DNA from: Sambucus nigra | Taxonomy: Eukaryota > Streptophyta > Magnoliopsida > Dipsacales > Adoxaceae | Length of the DNA stretch: 64,000 bases | Direction: 5' to 3' | Assembly: GCA_949130495.1 (NCBI GenBank) | Contig: OX422221.1 | Coordinates: forward strand, 155,985,241 to 156,049,240 | Position numbers and translations under genes: made by a program | Shown here: positions 23,254 to 34,880 of the stretch, piece after piece | How positions within the stretch are numbered: position 1 is the first letter of the stretch | How the letters are laid out: each line of letters opens with the position of its first letter | The notes under the pieces: model-generated | Databases searched by the model: none | The model's input: the letters and a program-made list of their open reading frames with translations, nothing else | What the model was told of the DNA's origin: nothing

Positions 23254-24600
23254 CCTTGCCAGGTAATTTATTTACTCCTTTAACTCATCCTTCTCAAGGA
23301 ATTAGACAGGGTGACCCCCGTACCCTTCTCTATTTCTTTTATCAGCTGAAGCTCTCAATGTTAATATGTAGTCTCAAATGGAATCTAATGCTATAATTCC
23401 TTTCTCTCACCCCAGAGGATGTTTTATGGTCCTGCACTTAAGCTATGCTAATGATATAATTATATACTCTAATGAAAATAAAAGAAGAGTGAAAAAGCTT
23501 ATGTCCTTATTGAAAGCAGTTCTAAAGAAGAGTCAGGTCAGTTACAATGAAAGGAAGTCTAAGTTTATATCATTTGGAGGTTAAAATCATTCTGATACAA
23601 TCTCTCCTTTCCTCTATGCTCCTTTATTCTCTATTTTCTCTGAATTCTAAAAAATGGACAATAACTTATATTGAGGAACATGCCAGTTCTTTAATATGGG
23701 GTTCTACAAAATAGTATGGTAAATGGCATCAATGGTACCATGGAATTCTATATGAAGGCCTAAATAAGAAGGTGGTTTATCCATTAAAAGTTTAGAGTCA
23801 GTGAAAAAGTCTTCCAATCTCAAACTTTATTGGAAATTCAAGAAGGAAAATTCCTTATAGGCTACATTTATGACCCTATAGGAAAAATTCACTTATTCAT
23901 ATCAGGCCCTATAGAAACAGGCACTTATTTGTCTGATATTAACATGTCTTCTTCTAATTCTAGTTCTTGGATTTTAACATATTAGACTAGGCCTAAAAGC
24001 GACAGATTAAAATTAAATGCAAATAGTTCTTGTTCATTAAGAGGATTAATGGGATTTGAATCAGTTCTAAGGATCCTCATATTCCTCTTAATCTCTCTGT
24101 TCTATCATACCAACATGTAAACAAGAACTGCTTACATAACATTCTCTCTGTGAGAAAATATGTAAAATTCACATGGAGATTTTGAAAGAACTTTTTGTAC
24201 CCATATGGTTATTCTTAACCTAAAATCTCTCTGTTGACTAGTTTGTTATGAAAATGACGAGTGTTTAGAAATCTGAACATGCAATATGAAGCATGTGATG
24301 CATCATGTGTGAAATATATTTCCTTATTTACCAAGGCCTACAGTCTCCTAAAACTATATAAACCCTACATAATCTTCCCTTTCGTTAATTAACCTTCTCT
24401 AAATTTATTCGACATATGTTGGCGCTCAAATGATAGTAGAATGGTTTACAGAACAACCAATAGTTATTTGTCTTCTTTAAGATGTAGAGCTGGATAATAT
24501 TATGTACATTGGCTCCAAGAAAGTTTGGAAGTTCTCTCATGCTAGGCTTACTCAATTTTTAATATATTCATGAGCTAATAGATGAGTTGTCGAACTGGGA
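23254..24600 (+). pseudogene. LINE relic B: reverse transcriptase
   Basis: GIRQGDP at about 23298 and LSYANDIIIYSNENKRRVKKL at 23438-23500 are RT blocks of a plant LINE (the YADD box now reads YAND). EGGLSIKSLESVKKSSNLKL near 23765 is the downstream GGLG block. It differs enough in sequence from relic A to be a different LINE family. Stops and frameshifts abound; the 3' limit is approximate. Confidence 0.75.
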
Positions 24601-25180
24601 CAGTTTAGAGATTACCATAATCCATTCCTTATATTCCTACTAATTTTAAATCAGGTGAACTGAATTATGAAATAGACAACCATGTACACCTTTTATGATA
24701 TTACCTTTGATCAATTCTTATTGACAAACTACGATACAACTTTTCTATTTAATTAAACTTATCAGCACCCTCCAAGTCTCCTTTGTGATAATTTGTAGTG
24801 AATATGATCGATAAGTCTATATCAGTTGAAATTAATGTTGAAATTTTGCAAGTAAAAACCATAGTAGTCTCTTAAAGATCACATAAATTTAAAAGTACAC
24901 TTCACTTCAATTTTCTTTTTGATTTTTTTTTAACTTTAAAACATATTACCCTGTATGAAATGAATTTTTTACTCTGGGCTTCTATTATTGTTTTCCTCAA
25001 CTCTGTACTATATATGAGTCATACATTTTGTACCTGCTAATTTATCGGCACATGTGTTTTCTTAGTTAAACTATATTAGGTTTAGAATGATTTTTTACAT
25101 GTTAGTACTAGTAAGTAAATTTTTATGAAAATAACATTGTGCCCCACATTCTTTATTGTAACTAACATAGTTACATTTTA
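24601..25180. other. no gene seen
   Basis: A/T-rich filler without recognisable coding or repeat structure; probably intronic or decayed LINE tail. Confidence 0.5.
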
Positions 25181-25600
25181 TTGTTTGCGGGCATACCCGG
25201 CATACTTAGTATTCAAAGGCCTAAATCCAGGTGTTTACACTTCGTGGCACTTCCAGATTACCTTACTGAGAGTTATCTGATATCTTTAGTGGAAAAGAGC
25301 AGAATAGGAACAGATGCATCCATACATGTTCATATTAACAACATAAGTGAGCGTAACTATGTACAGGTACATGCGGGAAAGAAGTTGGTTCCAACAACTT
25401 TAAGTATCAGCCTAATCAGAGGATATCAACACATAGATCCAGATTTCTGTTTTCCTGATATCTGGAGTTTTATAGAGAAACAAATCACTCTTGTTTCTAT
25501 AGGTCAAGCAAATCACCCTGTTGTTGTGCAACAAATCACTCTCGTTTCTGCAATGATAGTACCATTTTCTACAATGATAGTGCCATGGGATTTCATCTAG
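25181..25600 (+). pseudogene. TOP3B-like: DNA topoisomerase III-beta fragment
   Basis: Residues about 25-105 read ALPDYLTESYLISLVEKSR, IGTDASIHVHINNISERNYV, QVHAGKKLVPTTLSISLIRG, YQHIDPDFCFPDIWSF and IEKQITLVSIGQANHPVV. This is the conserved block of eukaryotic topoisomerase III-beta (type IA) that follows the active-site region; the enzyme relaxes DNA and acts on RNA. Only about 110 residues are present, without the catalytic Tyr region or the C-terminal zinc repeats. The last 30 residues repeat a short ITLVS/TMIVP pattern and are not from the gene. Captured as a fragment in the CACTA. Confidence 0.82.
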
Positions 25601-26289
25601 TACATGACCATAAGGTTGATATGGAATCTTTTAATGATATCGGGGTTCCTACTATTGTTGATCACTCATTATTTACAAAATTGACATGTTTTTCATTTTA
25701 ATCTTTGTCTTGAAGTGAATTTAAAGGGTTGGTGGTATCGAAAGGAGGAAGAAATTCAGGTTCAAACTGGGAGAATGTTAAGGTACGATAATGTTAATGA
25801 ATATACATTACTAACTTATATCTTACATCTTAATATAACTATTATCTTCAACATATCATTCTATAGGGCCCTCTATAACTGGGGAATGTTGAATGTGGGT
25901 TTTAAATATTGAAGTTCATGAGAGATCTAATGGAGAATTCGTCTCAATCTACTAAACTAAAGGTAATAAATATTTATTTTATAATATTTTGTATCCCTGC
26001 TAATTACTTTTATGAGGAAAATTGAATACAACTTGTGTCATTTGATTTGTTAGATGAAGAATTTCAGCATGAGTTCATCGATTTCATTCAGGATTATTCT
26101 TAATGAGCGACAGATGTGGACAATTTTGGCATATCTTTTCAGGTACCTTTTTTGTTCAATCTAATTAATTACTTCGTGTCGATGTTAATAATGTTTAATA
26201 AAGAGAATCAAAATACTATACATGAAAATATAACAAAAATCGCAGTTAATATTATCAAAACACTATAAAAATATGATGTCAAGAATAAT
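25601..26289 (+). other. possible small exons of unknown origin
   Basis: The stretch from 25715 (NLKGWWYRKEEEIQVQTGRM) is open for 65 codons. A segment at about 26054-26141 is bounded by TTGTTAG and by CAG|GTACC, like a short internal exon. I do not recognise either. They may be further pieces of captured genes. Confidence 0.3.
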
Positions 26290-26880
26290 GTTGTTAGTGA
26301 ATGGACGGGGTGAGATTTATATTATCGTTGTTGTTGATGATGATGTTTAATGCCCGGGGTGGGCTTCATTTTGTTGAAGGTGAATGACCGGGTTGGGCTT
26401 TATATTATTTTTGGTTAAACATGTCATGTTTAATTTTGGATTATTAAAAATATAAAGGAAACTCTGCCGAAATTTTCACTAAACCTTCCCCATTTATCTC
26501 CTCCCTGCATTAAAAAAGAATGAAGTAAAAATTAACTTTGAGATTCTACAAATGTTTAATTGTGATGTCTGTTTGGGATTTTATATTGTTGTTGATTGTG
26601 AATGTCCAGGGTGGTATTTATTTTATTATTATTGATAACGAATGATGCTCGGGGTGGGATTTATATTGTTGTTGTTGATGCTAACTAAGAAGGGTGGGCT
26701 TTATATTATTATTGATGGTGAATATGGTGGTTGGTTAAAAATGTTATTATTTTGGATTATTAAAAAGCAAAGGAAATTCCCCTGAAATTTTCATGATACT
26801 TTTCCCATTTATCTCTTCCACGCCTTAATAAAGAATGAAGTGAAATTTATCTTTAAAATTATGCAAAAGTTTATTTTTTG
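26290..26880 (+). repeat. degenerate internal tandem repeats
   Basis: Short units of the form GGGTGGGCTTTATATTGTTG plus TTGATGGTGAATG recur at least six times. A longer block (AAAGGAAA, CCGAAATTTTCA, CCCATTTATCTC, AAGAATGAAGT) occurs at about 26455-26535 and again at about 26768-26840, giving a duplication of about 310 bp. Confidence 0.65.
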
Positions 26881-26985
26881 ATGCTGGATATTATATTAGA
26901 ATATCATTATTGTTTGAGCTATATTCTTTATATGGTTAATCTGTTTTAGTTGTTAACTGCTATTTGTTTTCTTCTTTTGTTCAGA

Positions 26986-27073
26986 TATCGATCCCATTAT
27001 TGCCGATTGCGTATCCGATGTAGCTGTTGCCAAATTGGGTTTCCATGCTACACGAATGGAGCTAATGTTGTAG
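26986..27073 (+). other. possible terminal exon, unknown gene
   Basis: After a TTTTGTTCAG acceptor, 29 codons (DIDPIIADCVSDVAVAKLGF and then HATRMELML) run to a TAG. This is plausible as the last exon of a captured or element gene. No family recognised. Confidence 0.3.
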
Positions 27074-27354
27074 TTTAATTTTCTAGGTTTTATGTCTATA
27101 GTATAGGTCGTTTTAGATATCTTTTTGTTTGTGACTTATTTAGAAGTCAATTGGAAAACTTTTGGTGTATATTTATTTTTTTTTAATTTCAAATATTAAT
27201 GATAATTTTTATACTTATTGTTCCAGTCATATTGGTACTTGGAATTTGCTACTTTGAGTACGGAAATTTGTGCTTTGAATTTGCAAATCATAGTTTTATT
27301 CATTAAATGTTTGGGATATTTGAATAGTACAATGCAAAAAAAGAAAGGAAAAAA

Positions 27355-27716
27355 ACTTTGTGACGGTTTACAGTTCACATATAAAAATGGGTATATTTTA
27401 TGACTGTTTTATGTACGCAGTCATTATAATTAACAAATTAACCGTCGTAATAGGTGCCTTTTATGACTGTTTGTATGAAAAATCGTCGTAATAGGATGGT
27501 TTGTTATGACAGTTTTGTCAACACCAATTTTATTAAGACACACAACATTATTATTAATGACGGTTTGTATGAAAAACTGTCGTAATAGGATGGTTGTTAT
27601 GACAGTTTTGTCAATACCAATTTATTATGACACACAACATTATGACGGTTTGTAAAGCTTTGAAAAATGTCATAAATAACCTTTTATGACCCCTTTTCCC
27701 TGTCATAAAAATGTCT
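27355..27716. repeat. CACTA right subterminal repeats
   Basis: TATGACGGTTTGTAT, CGTCGTAATAGGATGG and TTATGACAGTTTTGTCAA each recur two to four times in alternating orientation up to the terminal repeat. A unit of about 100 bp (GACGGTTTGTATGAAAAACT to CAACATTATTA) is duplicated. Confidence 0.8.
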
Positions 27717-27729
27717 ATTTCTAGTAGTG
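27717..27729 (-). repeat. CACTA right terminal inverted repeat
   Basis: Minus strand CACTACTAGAAAT, followed on the plus strand by the TGG duplication (27730-27732). Confidence 0.9.
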
Positions 27730-27732
27730 TGG

Positions 27733-28440
27733 ACTAAGACCTTGGCCACCATCACAGAAAAGAAGACAACCAATTTCATCTAGAAATCATCATCTTTAAG
27801 TTTGTCTCGCTAGTAATTATCATATCTAACAAAGGGAAATAGTTTGACAACTCTTCCTTTAGATATTTTTGCTCAAGCAGTGAGAAAAACAAGCATTACA
27901 CATGTCGAGGCCATTATTAAGTGAAGAGCCAAATTGAGGTAATCAAACGAACCATATTCCTGTGTTTGAAGAAGAAATTGGATAAATCTAAAGGTGAGTG
28001 GGCTCATAAGCTATCAAGAATCTTATGGGATTACAAAACCACAATCAGAAGCCAAATGGGAGAAACTCACCCCTCTTTGACCTTTGGCAATGAATAACTT
28101 ACCCCAAACAATAAAATGAGGGGATCAAAAGATTGGTACATAAGTTGAAAGAGAGGCGAGAAGTTGCACTGGTCAGAATGGTTGTTTACAAGAAAAGAAC
28201 AACCACTTACTTTAATAAGAAAGTTCATAATATATAATTCAAAGTGGGGGACTTGATCTTATGGAAGTAAGGCCCTTCTGTAGTGGCCCAAATAATTAGG
28301 ATATGTTGATATTATCTAAATAACTTGGATGGATACTAACTTCCACACCCTTGGAATGGAAAGCATCTCAAGAAATACTTCCAATAATGTACTCTACTAT
28401 AGAAATTATATAAAAAGAAGCTTTTTGATACTTAGGATGT
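27733..28440 (+). pseudogene. older Tat relic, integrase right part
   Basis: Continues the frame broken at 5480: TKTLATITEKKTTNFI. Farther on, VKSQIEVIKRTIF (holding the catalytic Glu), KGEWAHKLSRILWDYKTT, MGETHPSLTFG and FKVGDLILWK follow the order of a Tat integrase core and C-terminal domain. It ends near 28250-28440. Frameshifts and stops are frequent. Confidence 0.82.
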
Positions 28441-28454
28441 CCCAATAGACTATT

Positions 28455-28632
28455 CAATGTGAGTTAAAGGGCTTCAATCTTTGGCTATTAGTTTAATATA
28501 AGGTCTAAGGGTCCAATGTGAATTACAAGGCTTCAATCCATGGCTCCGGGTTTTACTTAAGTTTTGAGGACCCAATATGAGTTACAAGGATTCCATCATT
28601 GGCTCTAAATAAAATGTGTGGGCATCAAGAGA
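28455..28632 (+). repeat. 59-bp tandem repeat, three units
   Basis: CAATGTGAGTTAAAGGGCTTC at 28455, its variant at 28514 and again at 28573: two exact 59-bp steps. It lies just after the integrase end of the Tat relic, where Tat elements often carry tandem repeats. Confidence 0.7.
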
Positions 28633-30321
28633 CCTCAAACAAATTAATCCTAGAGTTATAAGGCGTTCATCAATTATTCCTAACTGTTTGAGGTCTTAAA
28701 TGACCAACAAGAGTTGCAAAGCATCATTCCCTTGATCAAATAAAGAGTCAATGGTCTAGCGACACCAAAAAGACTAGAGGAATTACCAAGGATTTCATCC
28801 TTAATTTCACCAAAGTTATCTAAGGTTTAAGGATCCCAAACGGTCAACCTAAAGGATTTTTTTTGCACCTTAAAAAAATTTCTTCAAGAAATAAAAGTGT
28901 CTTAAAAATGCACGAACCTTAGCAACAATTACTCAAAACTTTTTCATCTCTCATTTCAAAATATTCTGGACCATAGATGAAAAAGATAAGACTTATAAGA
29001 AACAACCATTCTCAAATTTTTTAGGGGTGTAAGTGTTTAAATGAAAAAATGGTTCAGAATTCGAGTTTTAAAAAAAAGGTGCAAAGTCCCCACTCTCTAA
29101 GGCTTTAATCTTGAGAATGCGGATTCTATGTATTTATTTGTATCTTAGACCAGACATACAAAAATTTAATGTTTAAATTTTTTTAACTTATTTGATTTAG
29201 TGTGCATGTAATGATGAAGTCCAAATTTAAATAAGCAAAAACACATAAACAATCCATGTATGTGAAGAAGTAAAGAAAATCCCTCTCTGGAAAAACCTCT
29301 ATTTCAGCACTGTATCCGAATTAATAGACACTGTGCGACTTACAAACTACTTAGACCAATAAGTAAAACATTACGTTCTTCAAGACTTCTACAGTAACAG
29401 CACAGTTCAGCACCATCCATATGAAATAATCCTCCTTCAATATCCACCGATCAACCTTGTTCTTCCATAGTAGAGCCTCAACTCCACAAATCTTCAGTAG
29501 AGATGAAATCTACAAGTTTTTTTGAACATGGATTGTGTTCTTCTTAATTTGATAAAGTGATCTATAAATTTCCAAGGGGTTTGTATGAAAAATAATAGAG
29601 TTTCATCATAAATGGAACTATGGAAGGAATTAAAAAATGGTTAAAAAGAGTTCTATAAAAATCTAATCCCGCATTTGTATTTATAACGGGTTTTTTTTTG
29701 CAAACTGATAAGCATTAGAGATTTGGTTCATATTTAGTTAAAAAAATAAAAAAAATTCGCGTGCTCATTCAAACGACCAGGTACCTCATTCTAATGGTGT
29801 CTCATTTCTTATTTGATTAGATTTCCAATATAACTTCGAATGACATGCGGGTGCTTGACCAAAAATCATCTTGTTCAAATGTGGAGAACTTGTTCTAATG
29901 ATGTACCCATTCTGATTAAATGACATCTAACGGGTCTTTAAATGACATTCCATAATTGACCAAAAGGAGACATCACGAAATTTGTTCAAGAAATGGAGTC
30001 TCATTCTAACGACCTTATATAAATTTGTTTGAATGACTTGTCAAGGGTGTTCTAATGATCCATCGAAATTTTTAGAAAACTTTTAAAATGAATTTTAGAC
30101 ATTTTGAAAACTTTAAATGCAAACTCTAATAAAGACTTTACAAAACCAATTTGTACCAGTTCAGAATGATGTTAAGATGAATTATATTCAATCTTCCATA
30201 ATATGATAAATTTCTTTTCTTCAAATGTGTGGAAGTAGGCATATAGGTCAAGCTGTGTGTAATGGAATAAGACAAATAAAAACTAAATTGGGCAATTGTA
30301 AAATTTTCTCTTACATATCCT
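28633..30321 (+). other. decayed 3' region of the Tat relic, possibly with a foreign LTR
   Basis: No coding frame. TTTTTTAGGGGTGTAAGTG near 29015 could be a polypurine tract and LTR start. From about 29200 to 30120 the sequence looks like a different LTR: on the minus strand a TATA-like GTTATAAATACAAATG lies near 29687, and CATTCTAACGACC/TTGAATGAC motifs are scattered through 29765-30060. Boundaries are not resolvable by eye. Confidence 0.4.
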
Positions 30322-30905
30322 CAGTAAATATAGTTTAGAGGCCATAAGACCTATTACAGAATTTTAAATTTTCAAACAGAATGCTTTCATCCCAATGGAA
30401 TGTAGTTCAGAGGTCTTACGACCTATTGATAAGATTTATTTTTTTAACCATAAGACTCTCCTCCTGGTGAAATGTAGTTAAGAGGTCTTATAACTCATTG
30501 AGGAACTTCAAATTTTAAACATTTAAAGATCTCATTCTAAGGGAGTTAAGGCCATAGTACTCTTTTGTGGGACTTCAAATTTTGAACTTCTAAAGCTTTT
30601 ATCCTTATATAGTTAATCCCAAAAGTCTTAGCACCCTATGTGGGACTTCAAATTTTAATCTTCTAAGGTTTTTATATTTATATAGTTAAGTGTATGGGAC
30701 CTAGGAGCCTTTATGGGACTTTAAATTTTAAACTTATAAGACTTTCATTCTTAGCTACTTAGGTCGTGAGATCTTAGAAACCTCTATGGGACTTCAAATT
30801 GTAAAGTTCTAAGGATTTTATCCTTAGTTAGTTAAGTCTACACATCTTGGAACCGTTTTTAGCAGTTCAAGTTTTAAACCTCTATGGTTTTCATCCTAGG
30901 AAAAA
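30322..30905 (+). repeat. 73-bp tandem repeat array, about eight units
   Basis: Units of 67-73 bp share GGGACTTCAAATTTTAAAC, CTAAGGCTTTTATCCTTA, AGTTAAG and GTCTTAGAACC-like blocks. Units are diverged by perhaps a quarter. Weaker copies continue to about 31200. Likely 3' untranslated region of the Tat relic. Confidence 0.8.
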
Positions 30906-31359
30906 TATATGAAACAAATTTTTTAACACCCAGAAGGCTCCTACCTTAGTTGATTATGATTCTGACATGTTCATACCTTTAACTTATTTACTTCTTAGCC
31001 CCCATTCTCAAAATCTTTTGGAGACTAAGTGATCATGTACAAAAATTTTAGACATGGAGTCTTGAAAAGAAAATCTACATGTTCCTATTGTTATTATTGT
31101 TCGAGGACCTTATAACCCATAATGGAACCTCAATCTTTATTTCAAAGGCTTTCACATTTACACAACAAAGGTCTACAGACCTTTAGATCATCCTTAGATG
31201 GATTTTTAAAGAATTTATTTTCTTTAACAAGAAACTTGGGGGTTAATGGTAATATAATCTACTTGGAAGACCTAAGAGGAACACATGCAAAATAAAACAT
31301 TCCTTGGCAAAGAAAAATAGAAGATATACTAATAAAGAAGAAAGTTAAAATTCTGAAAA
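30906..31359 (+). other. decayed tail of the repeat region
   Basis: Scattered fragments of the 73-bp repeat (for example GACCTTATAACCCATAATGG near 31110) but no gene. Ends where the next LTR begins. Confidence 0.5.
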
Positions 31360-34015
31360 TGTAACAACCTATCAAATATGTGATAAATGTCCCTTTAAGA
31401 TAAAATAATTAACTTGGAAACCCTTGAATTTTCCAAATTAACAAAATATTCCTAAGAAGAACTAATAACAATATCTACACCGTATAATACCATTTGAACC
31501 CAAACTTAAACACAAAGCATCACCAAAGTTCATATACTTGCATCAATTACGCAAACTAAACCCAACCGAAAAAAACTTTTAAAAATTGAATAATTGTCCA
31601 TAAATTAATTATATATGTTACCCAAGAACCCATATTAAAATAAAATTTTATTTTCCTTTACCCCTTGCTGAATGTGGACTAGTGGTTGTCCTATGGGTAG
31701 TTTTACCACATGGGATACACATGGTAATCAAGTCCTCCCATATGGTACCATTGTGAAACTTAAGCTAACCAAGGTAAACTTCCATCAACCCACTCTCCTT
31801 TACTAGCACTATAAAATACCCTTCTTACTACCGTAAAAATGTACCCAGTCACAGTGAAAAACACAAAGCAAACTCTGAGGAATTTGGTATCTCTAGAATT
31901 TTATGTAGTATTTTTGTTTCTTTTCACTCGGTTAAGTTTATCGCTATTCCTAGAGTAGAAATGTGAGTTTACATGTGAGTTTCAAAGTAAGAATAGCAAG
32001 GAAAAGGCTTGAATACTAGGAAACTCAAAATAAAGCTTGATATTTATAGGTTGAACCTATACGATTGACTTTGCACTAGTTTCAAAGTGGGACTACTCAA
32101 GCTTTGGGTCTATGGAACCTCAGTGCAAATCTTTATTGAAACAAAAATGAGTTTTAATACCCCCAATCAAAGTTTTAAATTTGCGGAACTGGGATTTCAA
32201 AAATTAAATTCAAAGGTTGTGGTATAGAAAACTCTTTGAAACCAAACTAGTTCAACTACATTTTGATCATATATCACAAAAATCACCATGTCATAGCTCG
32301 AATCATAGCCTAAAACCATAATTTTAAAATCAAACTTAAGCCATTTTTAAATAAAATTAATAGCTCCAACTAGTTAACCTCAATCTTTCAAACGAATATG
32401 GTTGGATTCCTCCCAAACAATTACCTAATTTCCATTATAGAATTAACCTAAATGTTATTCTAAATTTTTTTGAAAGTAAGGTTAAATTTTTCAAACCTTA
32501 AAGTCATAAAATTGAAAGCATGAACATCTGGGCTTTATCCCAGCACGTGAGAGCGCGTCTCCAATAAGGAAATTATAATATTTTTTAAAATTATTTTTAA
32601 TTCGGAACAAATTGGTATACTACATCACCCTTTTTGGATTCCCAAAAAGTAATTTCTTAAGAAAACGGCTTTTAATGTTTAAAAATTTAACTTTAAAATT
32701 TCACTTGAACCCTTAAATTTTTAACTATTTCAAAAAGGTCCGAATTCAAAAATGAAAGGAAATATGAGAAATAATAAAAATCCTAAATTTTTTATAATTA
32801 CACACTACACCCCAACAATAAATTCTACACTAAAACAAAAATTATTTTCCACCCCAATAGATACTAGAATTTCATTTCTCATTCATGTTCTAAAAACTTA
32901 TACTATCCACAGTTTTAGAATACCTAGTTTACTCCCGTGAACAAGACGAATAATTTCAAACACCCTGAACATAAAAGAAGGTGATTCTATTTCACTATTA
33001 TGTTTTAGCGTACATCCTTGAATTACTACATTTATTTAAATCACAATGTGATAGCCCCTGAACTCTTATTCTTATCAATGAACTCTTTTGTTTAGATCAC
33101 ATTACCGTAAATATTCATTCGATCCTTATCCAATTAAACCTTAAACCGATAAACCCCGCAACCTATGATTTCATTGAAACCCAACAACATACCTTATAGT
33201 TCAGGGATTAGGATTTCGATATACCTACGAAATCGATATTCGGCCAGTAGGACTCATATGTTTGATTGCTTAGTTTTTATTGATACATATGTATGAGTTC
33301 CACTCTAGTTAGTGTGCCTAGACGATTTACTTTCCTTTAAGTTTTTGGGTCAACTTTTTCCAAAAGTTTTGGATGATATTATAGGAGTATTGATATGTAG
33401 TTGAATCCTCTATAACTGATAATTATGGGTTATCCTGTTATAGTCTGAACCCTTATCTTTATGACTCGTTAAACACATATCTAGACATAAATCACCATAG
33501 TGTTCTTACAATATCAATAGAATCCGTATGCCCCAGTTTATTTTTGTTGATAACTCATTTTTCTTGAGACTATTACAAACTGTGATAAAATTTCCAACTT
33601 TTAAACAGACTTGCATATATACTTTTTTTGTAGAAATAAAAATATCTACTTGGCAAATTTTTGCTTAATCATTTCCCTTCCTGATGGACAGTGAACTTGA
33701 AGAAGGAGAAATACCCCCCGCACCTATGGATTTTTATCCAATTTTATTATTGAAAATATGTTCATGTACATATATGTGGGTGGTAACAGGCAATGATGAT
33801 AGCACCCATTGGAATACTTACCATCTTACATGACCATTTCGTCCCCTACAATTTTTATGTTATAATAACTCTGAGGTTTTTTTTTTCCTATTTATGAAGA
33901 TTGCAAGATATGTAATAATATTATATGCATCAAGATAAATAAAGTTTTTCTTTTCCTTTGCTTAAATTATTATTGATACTTTAGTACCACCAGACATAGA
34001 ATCACGAGTGTGACA
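31360..34015 (+). repeat. LTR of a truncated Ty3/gypsy element (about 2.66 kb)
   Basis: Starts TGTAACAACC and ends GAGTGTGACA, followed within four bases by a PBS. A TATA-like CACTATAAAATACCC lies near 31808. The long LTR with TGTAAYA start and initiator-Met PBS suits the Tekay/Del group. The matching second LTR is not in the window and no 5-bp duplication is visible, so the element is truncated on the right. Confidence 0.7.
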
Positions 34016-34018
34016 ACA

Positions 34019-34030
34019 TGGTATCAGAGA
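34019..34030 (+). promoter_or_regulatory. primer binding site, initiator-Met type
   Basis: TGGTATCAGAGA, matching the 3' end complement of plant initiator tRNA-Met except the last base, three bases after the LTR end. Confidence 0.8.
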
Positions 34031-34880
34031 AAGTGCTAGGTTTTTATGCCTATAGGGGACCGAAAGAAAGACCATATGCCTATATAAAACATGTAATAAG
34101 TAAACTATTTATTTAGACCATCCTTGTTAAATTTGTAACTAATATTATCTTGTACTCAAGAATGTATGGGATGAGATTTACCAAGATATACGTGGTGCAA
34201 CCCATGAGAAGTTTGGGCTTGGCCTAATAGATGAAAAATACTCCAAGTTATTCCAAACTATATGAAGAATCAATCGAGACTAGACCATAGCCACTCCTGA
34301 TACAAAACACAGTTTACTAATTATTTGCCTGATAGAAAGTCCCAAGAAGCCCGACAAGCCAAAAGGTTTTCTGAAGGGCACGATATGATCCAACAATCAA
34401 TCGAACTGGTTTAGGACATGGCTCCACCTAAGGAAATCATCATCAGTCCTCCAGATTCATCCATTGACTACGAACCGATTCCATCTAACAAAATATTTTT
34501 CAAATTCGCTTCCTCTGTCACTACCTCGAATAACTCCAACCCCTTTGATCCAATATTCAAATTTTAAAGCATCACGCCTCAGATTTTTTTGAGCACTAAG
34601 GAAGGGAATATGGCTGTAAGTAAATAAACCCATGGGGGATCCGATTTCTTTTATTGATATTTTTCTGTCTGTAAGAAAGAGTAATCACTGTATTCCTTAT
34701 TAAGCATAGTAGACTTAACTAACCATTGGTACTCATAAGAGTTATTAAATACAAAAATATAATAGTGTACTTTTAATTCAATAAGCTTTGAACTATACAA
34801 TATTCCCTTTTGACATAGTGGGATATTAATATAACAAGTTCTCTGTAATAGAAAGACCACTTTGGGTTGCCCTAGATGTC
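34031..34880 (+). other. leader and gag-like debris
   Basis: Sequence after the PBS shows only short frames; DRKSQEARQAKRFSEGHD near 34331 might be gag debris. The 77-codon minus frame at 34651-34884 has no recognisable motif. The boundary to the next LTR is unclear. Confidence 0.35.

Larger units (their letters stand above)
5481..27729. mobile_element. CACTA (En/Spm-type) DNA transposon carrying gene fragments
   Basis: The left end is CACTACAAGAAAATGACC and the right end, read on the opposite strand, is CACTACTAGAAATAGAC. The element is flanked by the 3-bp duplication TGG (5478-5480 and 27730-27732), the size expected for CACTA elements. Removing it with one TGG restores the integrase frame of the Tat relic across the junction. 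Both ends carry many short subterminal repeats. Total length is 22,249 bp, of which 9546 bp is a later LTR insertion with its duplication. I recognise no TNP2/TNPD-type transposase, so it is probably non-autonomous. Its cargo is LINE relics and cellular gene fragments. Confidence 0.9.
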
